From: UMGS1590 sp900552455
GTDB taxonomy: Bacteria; Bacillota; Peptococcia; Peptococcales; Peptococcaceae
Reading direction: 5' to 3'
Length of the DNA: 64,000 bases
Assembly (NCBI GenBank): GCA_963931105.1
Contig: OZ007004.1
Span: 1,612,001 to 1,676,000 of the forward strand
How positions within the stretch are numbered: the first letter of the stretch is position 1; each line of letters begins with the position of its first letter. Of the stretch, positions 50,283 to 59,092 are shown piece after piece. Both the position numbers and the translations under genes were made by a program. Under the pieces are notes generated by a model. That model did no database searches, was not told where the DNA came from, and saw only the letters and a program-made list of their open reading frames with translations.

Positions 50283-52949
50283 GTGAATAGCTTGGGTATC
50301 GATACTTGGTTGAAAAAAGTATTAGACGACAATAAAAGAGACGTAAAAAAGCTTGAGAAATTTGCCGCTCAGGTTAATCAGTACGACAAACCTTTCAGAG
50401 AATTATCTGACGAAGCACTTTCTGCGAAAACGGCAGAATTTAAGGAACGTCTGGCTGCTGGCGAAACGCTGGACGATATCATGGCAGAAGCCTTCGCTGT
50501 TGTGCGCGAGGCTTCGGACCGCATCCTGGGGCTGCGCCATTTCGATGTGCAGATCATGGGTGGTCACGTGCTCCACGAGGGGCGCATCGCCGAAATGAAA
50601 ACTGGTGAAGGGAAAACGCTGGTGGCGACCTGTCCGGTGTATCTGAACGCGCTGGAAGGCAAGGGTGTCCACGTTGTCACGGTCAACGACTATCTGGCTC
50701 GCCGCGACGCGGAGCAGCTTTCGCCGCTGTATAATTTCCTGGGCCTGTCTGTCGGGCTGATCGTGCACGGGCTGGATTATGTGCAGCGCAAGGATGCGTA
50801 CAACTGCGACATCACCTACGGCACGAACAACGAGTTCGGCTTTGACTATCTGCGCGACAACATGGTCATGCATGAGCGCAACATGGTGCAGCGTCCGCTG
50901 CATTATGCGATCGTCGACGAGGTGGACTCGATCCTCATCGACGAAGCGCGCACGCCGCTGATCATCTCCGGTCCTGCTGCGAAGGCGAAGGATCTGTACA
51001 CGCCGATGGTGGGGATCGTGCGCCAGCTGAAAAACGAAGAGGATTACACCTTCGACGAAAAGCTCAAGACGGTGGCCCTCACGGAAGACGGCACGAAGCA
51101 CGTGGAGCGTCTGCTGGGCATTGAAAACCTCACAGATGAGACGAACATTGAGATCGCCCACCACGTCAACCAGGCGCTGAAGGCGCAGGTGTTGATGAAG
51201 CGCGACCGCGACTACGTGGTCAAGGACGGCGAGGTCATCATCGTCGACGAATTCACGGGCCGTCTCATGTATGGCCGTCGCTACAGCGAGGGGCTGCATC
51301 AGGCGATCGAAGCGAAGGAAGGCGTGAACATCGAAAAGGAAAGCCAGACGCTGGCGACGATCACCTTCCAGAACTATTTCCGCATGTACAAAAAGCTCGC
51401 CGGCATGACTGGTACGGCGAAGACGGAAGAAGACGAATTCCGCGCGATCTACGGCATGGATGTCGTCATCGTGCCAACGAACAAGCCGGTCGCCCGCGAG
51501 GATGCGCCGGACATCATCTACCGCACGGAAAACGGCAAGTTTGAAGCGGTTGCCGACAAGGTGGCTGAGCTTTACGAAAAGGGACAGCCGGTCCTGGTCG
51601 GGACGGTGTCCATCGAAAAGAGCGAACGCCTGGCGGATATCCTCAAGAAGCGCGGCATCCCGCATAAGGTGCTGAACGCGAAATACCACGAACAGGAAGC
51701 GCTCATCGTTGCCCAGGCTGGTAAGGAAAAGAGCGTCACGATCGCGACGAACATGGCTGGCCGCGGTACGGACATCATCCTCGGCGGCAATCCGCAGCTT
51801 CTGGCAGACGAGATCCTGCACAAGGAGCACAAGGAAGACGAGGAGATCACGCCGGAAATGAACCGCGAGGCGCTGGAAAAGGCGCGCGAGATGTGCGCCG
51901 ACGAACACCAGCGTGTGGTTGACGAGGGCGGGCTCTACATCATCGGCACGGAGCGCCACGAGGCACGCCGTATCGACAACCAGCTGCGCGGGCGCAGTGG
52001 TCGTCAGGGGGACCCGGGCTACACCCAGTTCTACATCTCTCTGGAGGACGATCTGATGCGCCGTTTTGGCGCAGAAACGCTGCCGGCGATCATGGACAAG
52101 GTTGGCATGAACGATGAAATGCCGATCGAAAACCGCATGGTCAGCCGCACGATTGAAAACGCACAGAAACGCGTGGAAGCGCGCAACTTTGAAGCCCGTA
52201 AGAACATCCTCGAATACGACGATGTCATGAACCGTCAGCGCGAGATCATCTACGAACAGCGTCGTCAGGTGCTGCGCGGCGAAAACATGGCGGAAAGCAT
52301 CGGCGCGATGATCGATCGTCTGGTGGACACCGTCTGCGACGAAGCGGCCCACGGCGAAACCTATCCGGAAGCGTGGAACCTCGACCAGCTGACGCTGCGC
52401 CTGATGGAGATCTTCAACTTCCCAGACGGCGTGGATACGTCGGAATTCCCGAACATGGCCTCCGAGGAGGTGCGCGACGCCCTCAAAGAAAAGGCACACG
52501 CGCGCTACGCAGAGAAGGAAGCGGAGATCGGCGAAGCGATCTTCCACGATTTTGAGCGCAACATTCTCCTGCGCAACGTTGACATCAACTGGATGAACCA
52601 CCTCGACGCGATGGATCAGATGCGTCAGGGCATTGGCCTGCGCGCCTACGGGCAGCACAAGCCGATCGACGAATACCGCAACGAATCCTACGATATGTTC
52701 AACGAGATGACCTACAACATCCAGTTTGACACGATCCGCATGCTCTTCGCGGTGACGATCCGCCGTCAGGAAGAGGTGCAGCAGCAGGAAGAAAAGCAGG
52801 AGGAGCGCACAGATATCTTGAACGCCCGCCATGGCAACGAGGAACCGCAGAAGAAAAAACCGGTCACCGTGCAGAAGGTTGGCCGCAACGACCCATGCCC
52901 ATGCGGCAGCGGGAAGAAATACAAGCATTGCTGCGGCAAAAATGCGTAA
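50283..52949 (+). CDS. secA: Preprotein translocase ATPase SecA
   Basis: The motor of the Sec pathway, pushing proteins through SecYEG. Walker A is MKTGEGKTLVA, Walker B VDEVDSILIDEARTPL, followed by the preprotein-crosslinking, helical-wing and scaffold domains; the C-terminal zinc motif CPCGSGKKYKHCCG is complete. The usual SecA N-terminus points to the TTG at 50292; the GTG at 50283 gives 888 residues. Upstream of prfB, as in most Bacillota. Confidence 0.97.
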   Translation: MNSLGIDTWLKKVLDDNKRDVKKLEKFAAQVNQYDKPFRELSDEALSAKTAEFKERLAAGETLDDIMAEAFAVVREASDRILGLRHFDVQIMGGHVLHEGRIAEMKTGEGKTLVATCPVYLNALEGKGVHVVTVNDYLARRDAEQLSPLYNFLGLSVGLIVHGLDYVQRKDAYNCDITYGTNNEFGFDYLRDNMVMHERNMVQRPLHYAIVDEVDSILIDEARTPLIISGPAAKAKDLYTPMVGIVRQLKNEEDYTFDEKLKTVALTEDGTKHVERLLGIENLTDETNIEIAHHVNQALKAQVLMKRDRDYVVKDGEVIIVDEFTGRLMYGRRYSEGLHQAIEAKEGVNIEKESQTLATITFQNYFRMYKKLAGMTGTAKTEEDEFRAIYGMDVVIVPTNKPVAREDAPDIIYRTENGKFEAVADKVAELYEKGQPVLVGTVSIEKSERLADILKKRGIPHKVLNAKYHEQEALIVAQAGKEKSVTIATNMAGRGTDIILGGNPQLLADEILHKEHKEDEEITPEMNREALEKAREMCADEHQRVVDEGGLYIIGTERHEARRIDNQLRGRSGRQGDPGYTQFYISLEDDLMRRFGAETLPAIMDKVGMNDEMPIENRMVSRTIENAQKRVEARNFEARKNILEYDDVMNRQREIIYEQRRQVLRGENMAESIGAMIDRLVDTVCDEAAHGETYPEAWNLDQLTLRLMEIFNFPDGVDTSEFPNMASEEVRDALKEKAHARYAEKEAEIGEAIFHDFERNILLRNVDINWMNHLDAMDQMRQGIGLRAYGQHKPIDEYRNESYDMFNEMTYNIQFDTIRMLFAVTIRRQEEVQQQEEKQEERTDILNARHGNEEPQKKKPVTVQKVGRNDPCPCGSGKKYKHCCGKNA

Positions 52950-52960
52950 AGATAACACTG

Positions 52961-52993
52961 GGACAAAGCTGGCGCCGCTGGCTTTGTCCTTTT
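52961..52993 (+). terminator. Terminator between secA and prfB
   Basis: GGACAAAGC and GCTTTGTCC pair around a GC-rich loop, followed by TTTT. Weak T-run, so partial read-through to prfB is likely. Confidence 0.7.
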
Positions 52994-53018
52994 GACCAGA
53001 AAAATAAGGAGTGGGGAT

Positions 53019-54146
53019 ATGGATTACGAAACACACAAAGCCATCGAGGATGCCCAGCAGACCCTCGCTGACCTGAGCGAATCGCTGGACCTCGAAGGCC
53101 GCAAAAAACGCATCGCCGAGATCGACGAGATCATTTCGGCGCCGGATTTCTGGAACAATCCGGAGGGTGGCCAGGCCATCATGCAGGAAAAGAAGCGCCT
53201 TGAGAGCAAGGTGGACAAATACAACGCCCTCGCTGGCAAAATGGAGGATCTCGAGGTCATGATCGAGCTCGCCAAGGAAGAGCCAGACGCCGATCTTGAG
53301 CAGGATATCGTCGACACCTTGGCAGAGATCACCAAGGAGCTCGACGCCTTTGAGCTGGAGACCATCTTAAACGGCGACTACGACGACAACAACGCCATCC
53401 TTTCGATCCATCCAGGCGCTGGCGGCACCGAAAGCCAGGACTGGGCAGAGATGCTCTATCGCATGTATGTGCGCTGGGCTGAGCGCCACGGCTACAAGGT
53501 CGAGGTGCTCGATTATCTCGACGGCGACGAAGCCGGCATCAAGAGCGTGACCATGCTCATCGAAGGCGAAAACGCCTACGGCTATCTGAAGAGCGAAAAG
53601 GGCGTGCACCGCATGGTGCGCATCTCGCCATTCGATGCATCCGGCCGACGCCACACCTCGTTTACCGCAGTGGAGGTCATGCCAGAGGTTGAAAACGACA
53701 CCACCATCGAGATCGACGACAAGGATCTCAAGGTCGACACCTATCGCTCCAGCGGCGCTGGCGGCCAGCACGTCAACAAGACCGAATCCGCCGTGCGCAT
53801 CACGCACATTCCAACCGGCATCGTCGTGCAGTGCCAGAACGAGCGCTCCCAGATCCAGAACCGCGCCACCGCGATGAAGATGCTCACCAGCCGCCTCGTT
53901 GAAGAAAAGATCAAGCAGCAGGAGGCCGAGATCGCTCGTCTCCAGGGAGAACAGCAGGACATCGGCTGGGGCAGCCAGATCCGCTCCTACGTGTTCCACC
54001 CATACACCCTCGTCAAGGACCATCGCACCAATTTTGAAAAAGGCAACGTTGGCGCAGTCATGGACGGCGAGATCGACGAGTTCATCAACGCCTGGCTTAA
54101 GCAGCAGGCCGCCAAGCAGCTCGCTTACAACCAGCAGAATAAATGA
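53019..54146 (+). CDS. prfB: Peptide chain release factor 2, no frameshift site
   Basis: A 375-residue release factor for UGA and UAA stops. The codon-recognition SPF is in VRISPFDASGRRHTSF and the catalytic GGQ in SSGAGGQHVNKTESAVRI. In most bacteria prfB has an in-frame UGA near codon 25 with a CUU-UGA slip site; here the frame is open from ATG 53019 through that region (LADLSESLDLEGRKKRIAEID). The start follows AAGGAG. Co-directional with secA. Confidence 0.95.
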   Translation: MDYETHKAIEDAQQTLADLSESLDLEGRKKRIAEIDEIISAPDFWNNPEGGQAIMQEKKRLESKVDKYNALAGKMEDLEVMIELAKEEPDADLEQDIVDTLAEITKELDAFELETILNGDYDDNNAILSIHPGAGGTESQDWAEMLYRMYVRWAERHGYKVEVLDYLDGDEAGIKSVTMLIEGENAYGYLKSEKGVHRMVRISPFDASGRRHTSFTAVEVMPEVENDTTIEIDDKDLKVDTYRSSGAGGQHVNKTESAVRITHIPTGIVVQCQNERSQIQNRATAMKMLTSRLVEEKIKQQEAEIARLQGEQQDIGWGSQIRSYVFHPYTLVKDHRTNFEKGNVGAVMDGEIDEFINAWLKQQAAKQLAYNQQNK

Positions 54147-54154
54147 TTCGCACA

Positions 54155-54194
54155 AAAAATCACCGCTCGCAGTCGCAAGCGGTGATCTTTTTTT
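54155..54194. terminator. Bidirectional terminator between prfB and ychF
   Basis: AAATCACCGCT and AGCGGTGAT pair with A- and T-runs on the flanks; it serves the converging genes. Confidence 0.9.
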
Positions 54195-55284
54195 ATACGT
54201 TAAACAGAAATTCGATGATGTCGCCGTCCTTGACGACGTATTCCTTGCCCTCCAGGCGCACCTTGCCCGCTTCGCGCGCAGCCGCGTAGTTGCCAGCCGC
54301 CGTGAAATCGTCGTAGCTCACAACCTCCGCGCGGATGAAGCCGCGTTCGAAGTCCGAGTGGATCTTGCCAGCCGCCTGTGGCGCCTTTGTGCCGCGGCGG
54401 ATCGTCCAGGCGCGGGTTTCCTTTTCGCCCGTCGTGAGGTAGCTGATCAGGCCCAGCAGCTTGTAGGACGCCGCCACAAGGCGGTCCAGTCCGCTTTCAG
54501 CAAGGCCCAGAGATTCGAGAAATTCTGCCGCTTCCTCCGGCTCCAGCTGGGCGATCTCGTTTTCGATCTCCGCACAGATCACGAAAACCTCGCTGCCTTC
54601 CTTCGCCGCATAGTCGCGCACAGCGTCCACCATCGCGTTGCCTTCCGCAGCGTCGTCCTCGCTGACATTCGCCGCGTAGAGGATCGGCTTCGCCGTCAGC
54701 AGGTTCAGCTGGTTGAAATAGAACTGCTCCTCGTCGTCCTTGCACGCGAAGGTGCGCGCGCTTTCGCCCGCTTCCAGATGCGGATAGAGACGTTTCAGCA
54801 TATTGTCCTCGCAGACGAGCTTCTTGTCGTTCGTCTTCGTGCCCTTCGCCGTCTTCTGCATGCGGCGTTCCACCGCCTCCATGTCCGCAAAGATCAGCTC
54901 CAGATTGATCGTCTCAATGTCGCGGATCGGATCGATGCTGCCGTCCACGTGGATCACGTTCGTGTCCTCGAAGCAGCGCACAACGTGCACAATCGCGTCG
55001 CATTCGCGGATGTTCGAGAGAAACTGGTTGCCCAGGCCCTCGCCGTGGCTCGCGCCCTTCACAAGCCCAGCGATATCGACAAATTCGATCGTCGCCGGCA
55101 CGATCTTCTGGCTCTTGGAAATTTCCGCAAGCACCCCCAGACGCTTATCCGGCACAGCCACCACGCCCACATTCGGGTCGATCGTGCAGAACGGATAGTT
55201 CGCCGATTCCGCCCCGGCTTTTGTGATGCTGTTGAAAAGCGTGCTCTTACCAACATTCGGAAGGCCAACAATGCCTAATTTCAT
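54193..55284 (-). CDS. ychF: Ribosome-associated ATPase YchF (EngD)
   Basis: A 363-residue OLA1-type P-loop ATPase. G1 is GLPNVGKSTLFN, G3 DIAGLVKGASHGEGLGN, and the G4 position reads ANVSED (an atypical motif, explaining ATP preference over GTP in this family). A C-terminal TGS domain ends with EYVVKDGDIIEFLFNV. ATG 55284 is chosen from the family's N-terminus MKLGIVGLPNVG; GGGAG lies 12 bases upstream. Confidence 0.96.
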   Translation of the reverse strand: MKLGIVGLPNVGKSTLFNSITKAGAESANYPFCTIDPNVGVVAVPDKRLGVLAEISKSQKIVPATIEFVDIAGLVKGASHGEGLGNQFLSNIRECDAIVHVVRCFEDTNVIHVDGSIDPIRDIETINLELIFADMEAVERRMQKTAKGTKTNDKKLVCEDNMLKRLYPHLEAGESARTFACKDDEEQFYFNQLNLLTAKPILYAANVSEDDAAEGNAMVDAVRDYAAKEGSEVFVICAEIENEIAQLEPEEAAEFLESLGLAESGLDRLVAASYKLLGLISYLTTGEKETRAWTIRRGTKAPQAAGKIHSDFERGFIRAEVVSYDDFTAAGNYAAAREAGKVRLEGKEYVVKDGDIIEFLFNV

Positions 55285-55376
55285 ATGATGATACAACTCC
55301 CTTGGTTTAATGATTGATTTCGGTCACAATGCCCCAATTATAGCATTAAACGGCGATTTTCTCAAGGCTTGTGCGC

Positions 55377-56381
55377 TTAGCGGGGCTGGGTGAGGGTGTA
55401 GGTGACTTTGCCGAGGATCTTGGCGCCGCCATTTTCGAAGAGATCGACGAGGAGCGGTGGGAAGCTCGGGTCGTCGGCGGTGAGCTGGAGCTGCGTGGAG
55501 CCGGGCGTGTGGTAAACGCGGCGCACGAGCAGGCGCGTGGCGGCGCCATCATCGCCGGGGACGAGGACGACGGCGATGGCACTGTCCTCTGCCTGCGCTT
55601 GTTGATGCACGAAGACGAGGTCGCCAGAGCGGATGCCGGCTGAGGCCATGGCATCGTCCGGCGCACGCAGGCAGAATGTGGCGCCGGTGTCGATGCTGAG
55701 TGTGATTGTTTCTTTGACGTCGGCCTCAACCTGGAAAAGGGCGGCGCTTTTCAGGGCGTCTGGGTTGGTGAAAACGGCCTCGTCGATGAGGGGGATTTCA
55801 TGGAGCGCAGGGTTGTTGCGCTGCTCCTGGAGCTGATTTTTCAGCTGAACGCGCAAAAAATGTTCGCGTAATTCTGCGTAGGTGATGGTGTTATCAGCTT
55901 TGGGTTTCGCCATCGCGCGCAGGAATGCGTCGTGAGGATCTTTACCGATTGCGCTCTCGGCGTCGAGCAGGATGGTAAACATTTCCTCGCCGGGAAGGCG
56001 GAAGGCGAGATCTTTCAATACTGTCTCGCTGATTGGCTCTCCTGCTTCGTAACGCGCGAGATCTTCTTCATACAGGCGCACGGAGTCTGCAATCTCAGCG
56101 CGGGAGCGGCCTTGTTTTTCGCGTGCGTGCACGAGCGCTGGCCCGAGTCCTTCTGGCGCGACATTTTCTGCGCAGGTGAAATATTCCAGCGGTCGCCGGA
56201 AATATTCGGCGAGGCGTGTGAGATTTTTTGTCGATGGTGTATCGAGATCGCGCTCCCAGCGGGAGATCATGCTTTTGTTGATGGGTGTTTCGTCGGTGGC
56301 GAGCGCCTTGGCGAGGGCTTCCTGCGAGAGCTGGCGCAGGGTGCGTTCGCGTTTCAGTCGGTAACCCAGGGTTTCTTTCAT
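55377..56381 (-). CDS. Phage-type repressor with two HTHs and a degenerate S24 domain
   Basis: A 334-residue regulator. Residues 5-65 are an XRE HTH; residues about 80-130 are a second HTH (LVHAREKQGRSRAEIADSVRLYEEDLARYEAGEP). Residues 225-334 match the LexA/CI-type S24 peptidase fold, but the nucleophile Ser is Ala244 (PDDAMASAG where PGDSM is usual) and the general-base Lys is Arg287 (LLVRRVY). Self-cleavage after DNA damage therefore looks impossible. AAAGGAGG precedes the ATG. The promoter is at 56408-56436 and overlaps an operator, so it is probably self-repressing. Confidence 0.82.
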   Translation of the reverse strand: MKETLGYRLKRERTLRQLSQEALAKALATDETPINKSMISRWERDLDTPSTKNLTRLAEYFRRPLEYFTCAENVAPEGLGPALVHAREKQGRSRAEIADSVRLYEEDLARYEAGEPISETVLKDLAFRLPGEEMFTILLDAESAIGKDPHDAFLRAMAKPKADNTITYAELREHFLRVQLKNQLQEQRNNPALHEIPLIDEAVFTNPDALKSAALFQVEADVKETITLSIDTGATFCLRAPDDAMASAGIRSGDLVFVHQQAQAEDSAIAVVLVPGDDGAATRLLVRRVYHTPGSTQLQLTADDPSFPPLLVDLFENGGAKILGKVTYTLTQPR

Positions 56382-56407
56382 GGGTCTGACCTCCTTTCTG
56401 TGGGTTT

Positions 56408-56436
56408 AGTATAGCATGATCGTACTGAATGAGCAA
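56408..56436 (-). promoter_or_regulatory. Repressor promoter
   Basis: On the minus strand TTGCTC and TATACT are 17 bases apart; the -35 lies in the GAGCAACG operator at 56431-56438. Confidence 0.7.
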
Positions 56437-56544
56437 CGAAAAAACTTGAAATCCTACAGAAATTCGTATTGACAGAGCAACGAGCACGCGGTAGACTAAT
56501 TGTATTGACCGTGCAACGGTTATCTGGAAATTTCTGTTGCACGG
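56430..56544. promoter_or_regulatory. Four-site operator region
   Basis: A short element recurs: GAGCAACG at 56431 and 56475, the palindrome CCGTGCAACGG at 56509-56519, and CTGTTGCACGG at 56534-56544. It covers the repressor promoter on one side and the primase promoter on the other, like a lambda-type switch region. Confidence 0.75.
56469..56497 (+). promoter_or_regulatory. Promoter of the primase unit
   Basis: TTGACA and TAGACT are 17 bases apart; an operator copy lies directly after the -35. Confidence 0.75.
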
Positions 56545-56583
56545 AAAATACAACACGCGGAAAGCATAGAAAGGAAGATCAAC

Positions 56584-56634
56584 ATGACCAACCACAACCC
56601 TGTTGCCCCGGTATCTCTCACGAAAAAGGAGTGA
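56584..56634 (+). CDS. 16-residue leader peptide ORF
   Basis: MTNHNPVAPVSLTKKE, with AAAGGAAGATCAAC upstream. Its TGA at 56632-56634 is five bases before the primase ATG, and its last codons (AAAAAGGAG) double as the primase ribosome site. It could couple translation. No known family. Confidence 0.55.
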   Translation: MTNHNPVAPVSLTKKE

Positions 56635-56639
56635 CGCCT

Positions 56640-59039
56640 ATGACCGATCATTTGAAAGAAACCTACACGCTGTCTGTCGGCAGAAGTGTGCGCGCGAAGG
56701 TTTGGAAGAGCGAGGAGTGGACGCTGGCGAAATTCATTGACAAGCTGGCGAACCCGCGCCGCACGGCGGAGACGACGGCGGAATACGCTGCGATGGACAA
56801 ATCGGAGCGCAGCGCCCGCAAGGACGTTGGCGGCTATGTGGGGGGGACGCTCAAGGGCACGCGCCGCGCCAAGGGCGAGGTGGAAAGCCGCTCGCTGATC
56901 ACGCTGGATCTGGACGAGGTGACTGTGCCGCTCGAGGAGGCGCTGGCGCAGATCGAGCGCGCGCTGCCGTATTTTTACATTGTTCACCCGACGCACAGCC
57001 ACACGCCGAATGCGCCGCGATTGCGCATCATCCTGCCGCTGGCGCGGCCTGTTTCGCCGGAGGAATACACGGCGATCGCGCGGGGGCTTGAGGCGGATAT
57101 TGGCCTTGAGTGGTTTGACCCATCGACGGACCAGCCGGAGCGATTGATGTTCTGGCCGTCGGCGCCGCGGGATATGGATTACAACGCGGCTTTTGTGGTC
57201 CACGAGGGGCCGCTTGTGGTGGGTGCGGAGGTGCTGGCGCGCTACGACGATTGGCGCGATGCGCGCCAGTGGCCGCACGCGGAAAAGCCGCCGGCGCTGC
57301 CACCAGCCGACGAGGGGGACGCAGCGCCGCTCCAGGACCCACGAGAAAAGCCGGGGCTGGTGGGGGCTTTCTGCCGTGCCTACAGCGTGCCGGAGGCGAT
57401 CGCGGCCTTTCTGCCGGAGGTCTACACGCCGGGAGATGCGCCGGATCGCTATACCTACGCGGCAGGATCTGCGGCGAATGGCCTGGTGATCTACGACGAC
57501 GGCCTGGCCTGCTACGACAACCATTCGACTTCGCCTGCAAGCGGCAAACGCCTGAACGCCTTCGACCTGGTGCGCCTGCATAAATTCGGCGCGCTGGATG
57601 CGGGGAGTCGCACGAAAAATCCGACGAAGCTTCCGAGCTACGCGGCGATGGTCGCCCTTGTGAAGGACGACGCGCGCGTGAAGCAGGCGCTGTTCGGCGA
57701 GGAAGAAGAATGGAAGGGTCTGCTGGAATACGATGGACGCGGACATGTGGCGAAGACGATCAACAATATCTTCCTCATCCTGACGCACGATCCGGCGTTT
57801 GCAGGGAAGCTTTACAACGACGTTTTCGCCGGGCGCGAGATCGTGAGCGGGCGCTTGCCATGGTCTGATGAAAGCGATCCCGCTGCGCCGCGCGACTGGA
57901 CGGATGCGGACACGGCGGGGCTTATCCTCTATATGGAGGCGCAGTACGATGGGCTGAAAAACAAAGGCGACACCGAGATTGCGCTGACAAACGCCTTTAT
58001 GAACAACAAGCGCCATCCTGTGCGCGATTATCTGGAAGATCTGCCAAAGTGGGACGGCGTGGAGCGTGTGCCGACGCTGTTGGTGGATTATCTAGGCGCG
58101 GAGGATGAGCCCTACACCCGCGCTGTCACGATCAAGCATCTCGTCGCTGCGGTTCGCCGCGTGATGCAGCCGGGCGTTAAATACGACACGATCCTCATTC
58201 TCAGCGGTCCGCAGGGGATTGGCAAATCGAGCCTCATCCGCCTGCTCTGTCCTGAGGAGGGCTGGTTCAACGACAGCCTCTACGAGCTCAAGGACAAGGA
58301 CACCTTCATGTCGCTGCAGGGAAGCTGGATGGTGGAAATTCCTGAGCTGGCTGGCTTTAACAAGGCGATGATCGAAAGCGTCAAGGCCTTCCTCTCGAAA
58401 AACAGCGACAAATATCGCCCGCCATACGGCAAACGCAGCGTGGTCGTGGAGCGTCAGTGTGTGTTCTGGGGAACGACGAACAACCGCTTTTTCCTCGGGG
58501 ATATCACCGGCGAACGCCGCAACTGGCCGGTTGCCTGCGGGGTGCAGCCCCAGACAAAGGACGTTCACAGCGATCTCCCTCGCGAGCGCGAGCAGATCTG
58601 GGCGGAGGTGATGGCGTATTACCACGCGGAGGTGTCGCTGGTGCTCTCGCCGGAGCTGGAGCGCATCGCAAACGAAAAGCGCGCGGATTTCAGCGAGGAG
58701 GACCCGCTTCTGGACACGGTGAAGGCCTTTCTCGAAAAACCGCTGCCGTCGGATTGGGCCGAGCGCGAGATCGAAGCGCGCCGCCGTTGGCTGCGACAGG
58801 TGGAGAGCTGTCCGAGCGGGCAGAAAACCTTCCAGCGTAAGCGCGTGACAGGGCTGGAATTCTGCGTGGAGGAGCTGGGTCGCCCGCTGACAGAGGTGAG
58901 AAAGGCCGACGTTCGCGAGGTCAATAACATTCTCGCCAATCTCCCTGACTGGGAGCTTTCGCCAGAACGCCTGAGCCTCGACAAGGCCTACGGCGGACGC
59001 CGCCCGAGCAAAACCTTTGTACGCAAAAGGATAGCCTGA
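56640..59039 (+). CDS. VapE-family primase/helicase protein
   Basis: A 799-residue phage/satellite replication protein. Residues about 60-190 carry a primase-polymerase-like region (LITLDLDEVTVPLEEAL ... HSHTPNAPRLRIILPLARP), followed by a linker and a VapE (PF05272-like) helicase part: Walker A GPQGIGKS at residues 523-530, then EIPELAGFNKAMIESVKAFLSKNSDKYRPPYGK and FWGTTNNRFFLGDITGERRNWPV. VapE proteins occur in prophages and pathogenicity-island satellites. The start follows AAAGGAGTG. Divergent from the repressor, as in an element's early switch. No integrase or structural genes are in view. Confidence 0.88.
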   Translation: MTDHLKETYTLSVGRSVRAKVWKSEEWTLAKFIDKLANPRRTAETTAEYAAMDKSERSARKDVGGYVGGTLKGTRRAKGEVESRSLITLDLDEVTVPLEEALAQIERALPYFYIVHPTHSHTPNAPRLRIILPLARPVSPEEYTAIARGLEADIGLEWFDPSTDQPERLMFWPSAPRDMDYNAAFVVHEGPLVVGAEVLARYDDWRDARQWPHAEKPPALPPADEGDAAPLQDPREKPGLVGAFCRAYSVPEAIAAFLPEVYTPGDAPDRYTYAAGSAANGLVIYDDGLACYDNHSTSPASGKRLNAFDLVRLHKFGALDAGSRTKNPTKLPSYAAMVALVKDDARVKQALFGEEEEWKGLLEYDGRGHVAKTINNIFLILTHDPAFAGKLYNDVFAGREIVSGRLPWSDESDPAAPRDWTDADTAGLILYMEAQYDGLKNKGDTEIALTNAFMNNKRHPVRDYLEDLPKWDGVERVPTLLVDYLGAEDEPYTRAVTIKHLVAAVRRVMQPGVKYDTILILSGPQGIGKSSLIRLLCPEEGWFNDSLYELKDKDTFMSLQGSWMVEIPELAGFNKAMIESVKAFLSKNSDKYRPPYGKRSVVVERQCVFWGTTNNRFFLGDITGERRNWPVACGVQPQTKDVHSDLPREREQIWAEVMAYYHAEVSLVLSPELERIANEKRADFSEEDPLLDTVKAFLEKPLPSDWAEREIEARRRWLRQVESCPSGQKTFQRKRVTGLEFCVEELGRPLTEVRKADVREVNNILANLPDWELSPERLSLDKAYGGRRPSKTFVRKRIA

Positions 59040-59049
59040 GTCTCGACAG

Positions 59050-59092
59050 AAATGGACAGCCACCTCTGGCGGTTCTGTCCATTTTGTTTTTC
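59050..59092 (+). terminator. Terminator after the primase gene
   Basis: AATGGACAG pairs with CTGTCCATT around a smaller inner stem, followed by TTGTTTTT. Confidence 0.85.

Noticed and set aside
50403..53036. 877-codon open frame on the minus strand
   Set aside because: It lies fully opposite secA, has no ribosome site or known motif, and results from the GC-rich third positions of secA.
53899..55278. 459-codon open frame on the plus strand
   Set aside because: Antisense to ychF and out of frame with prfB; no motif.
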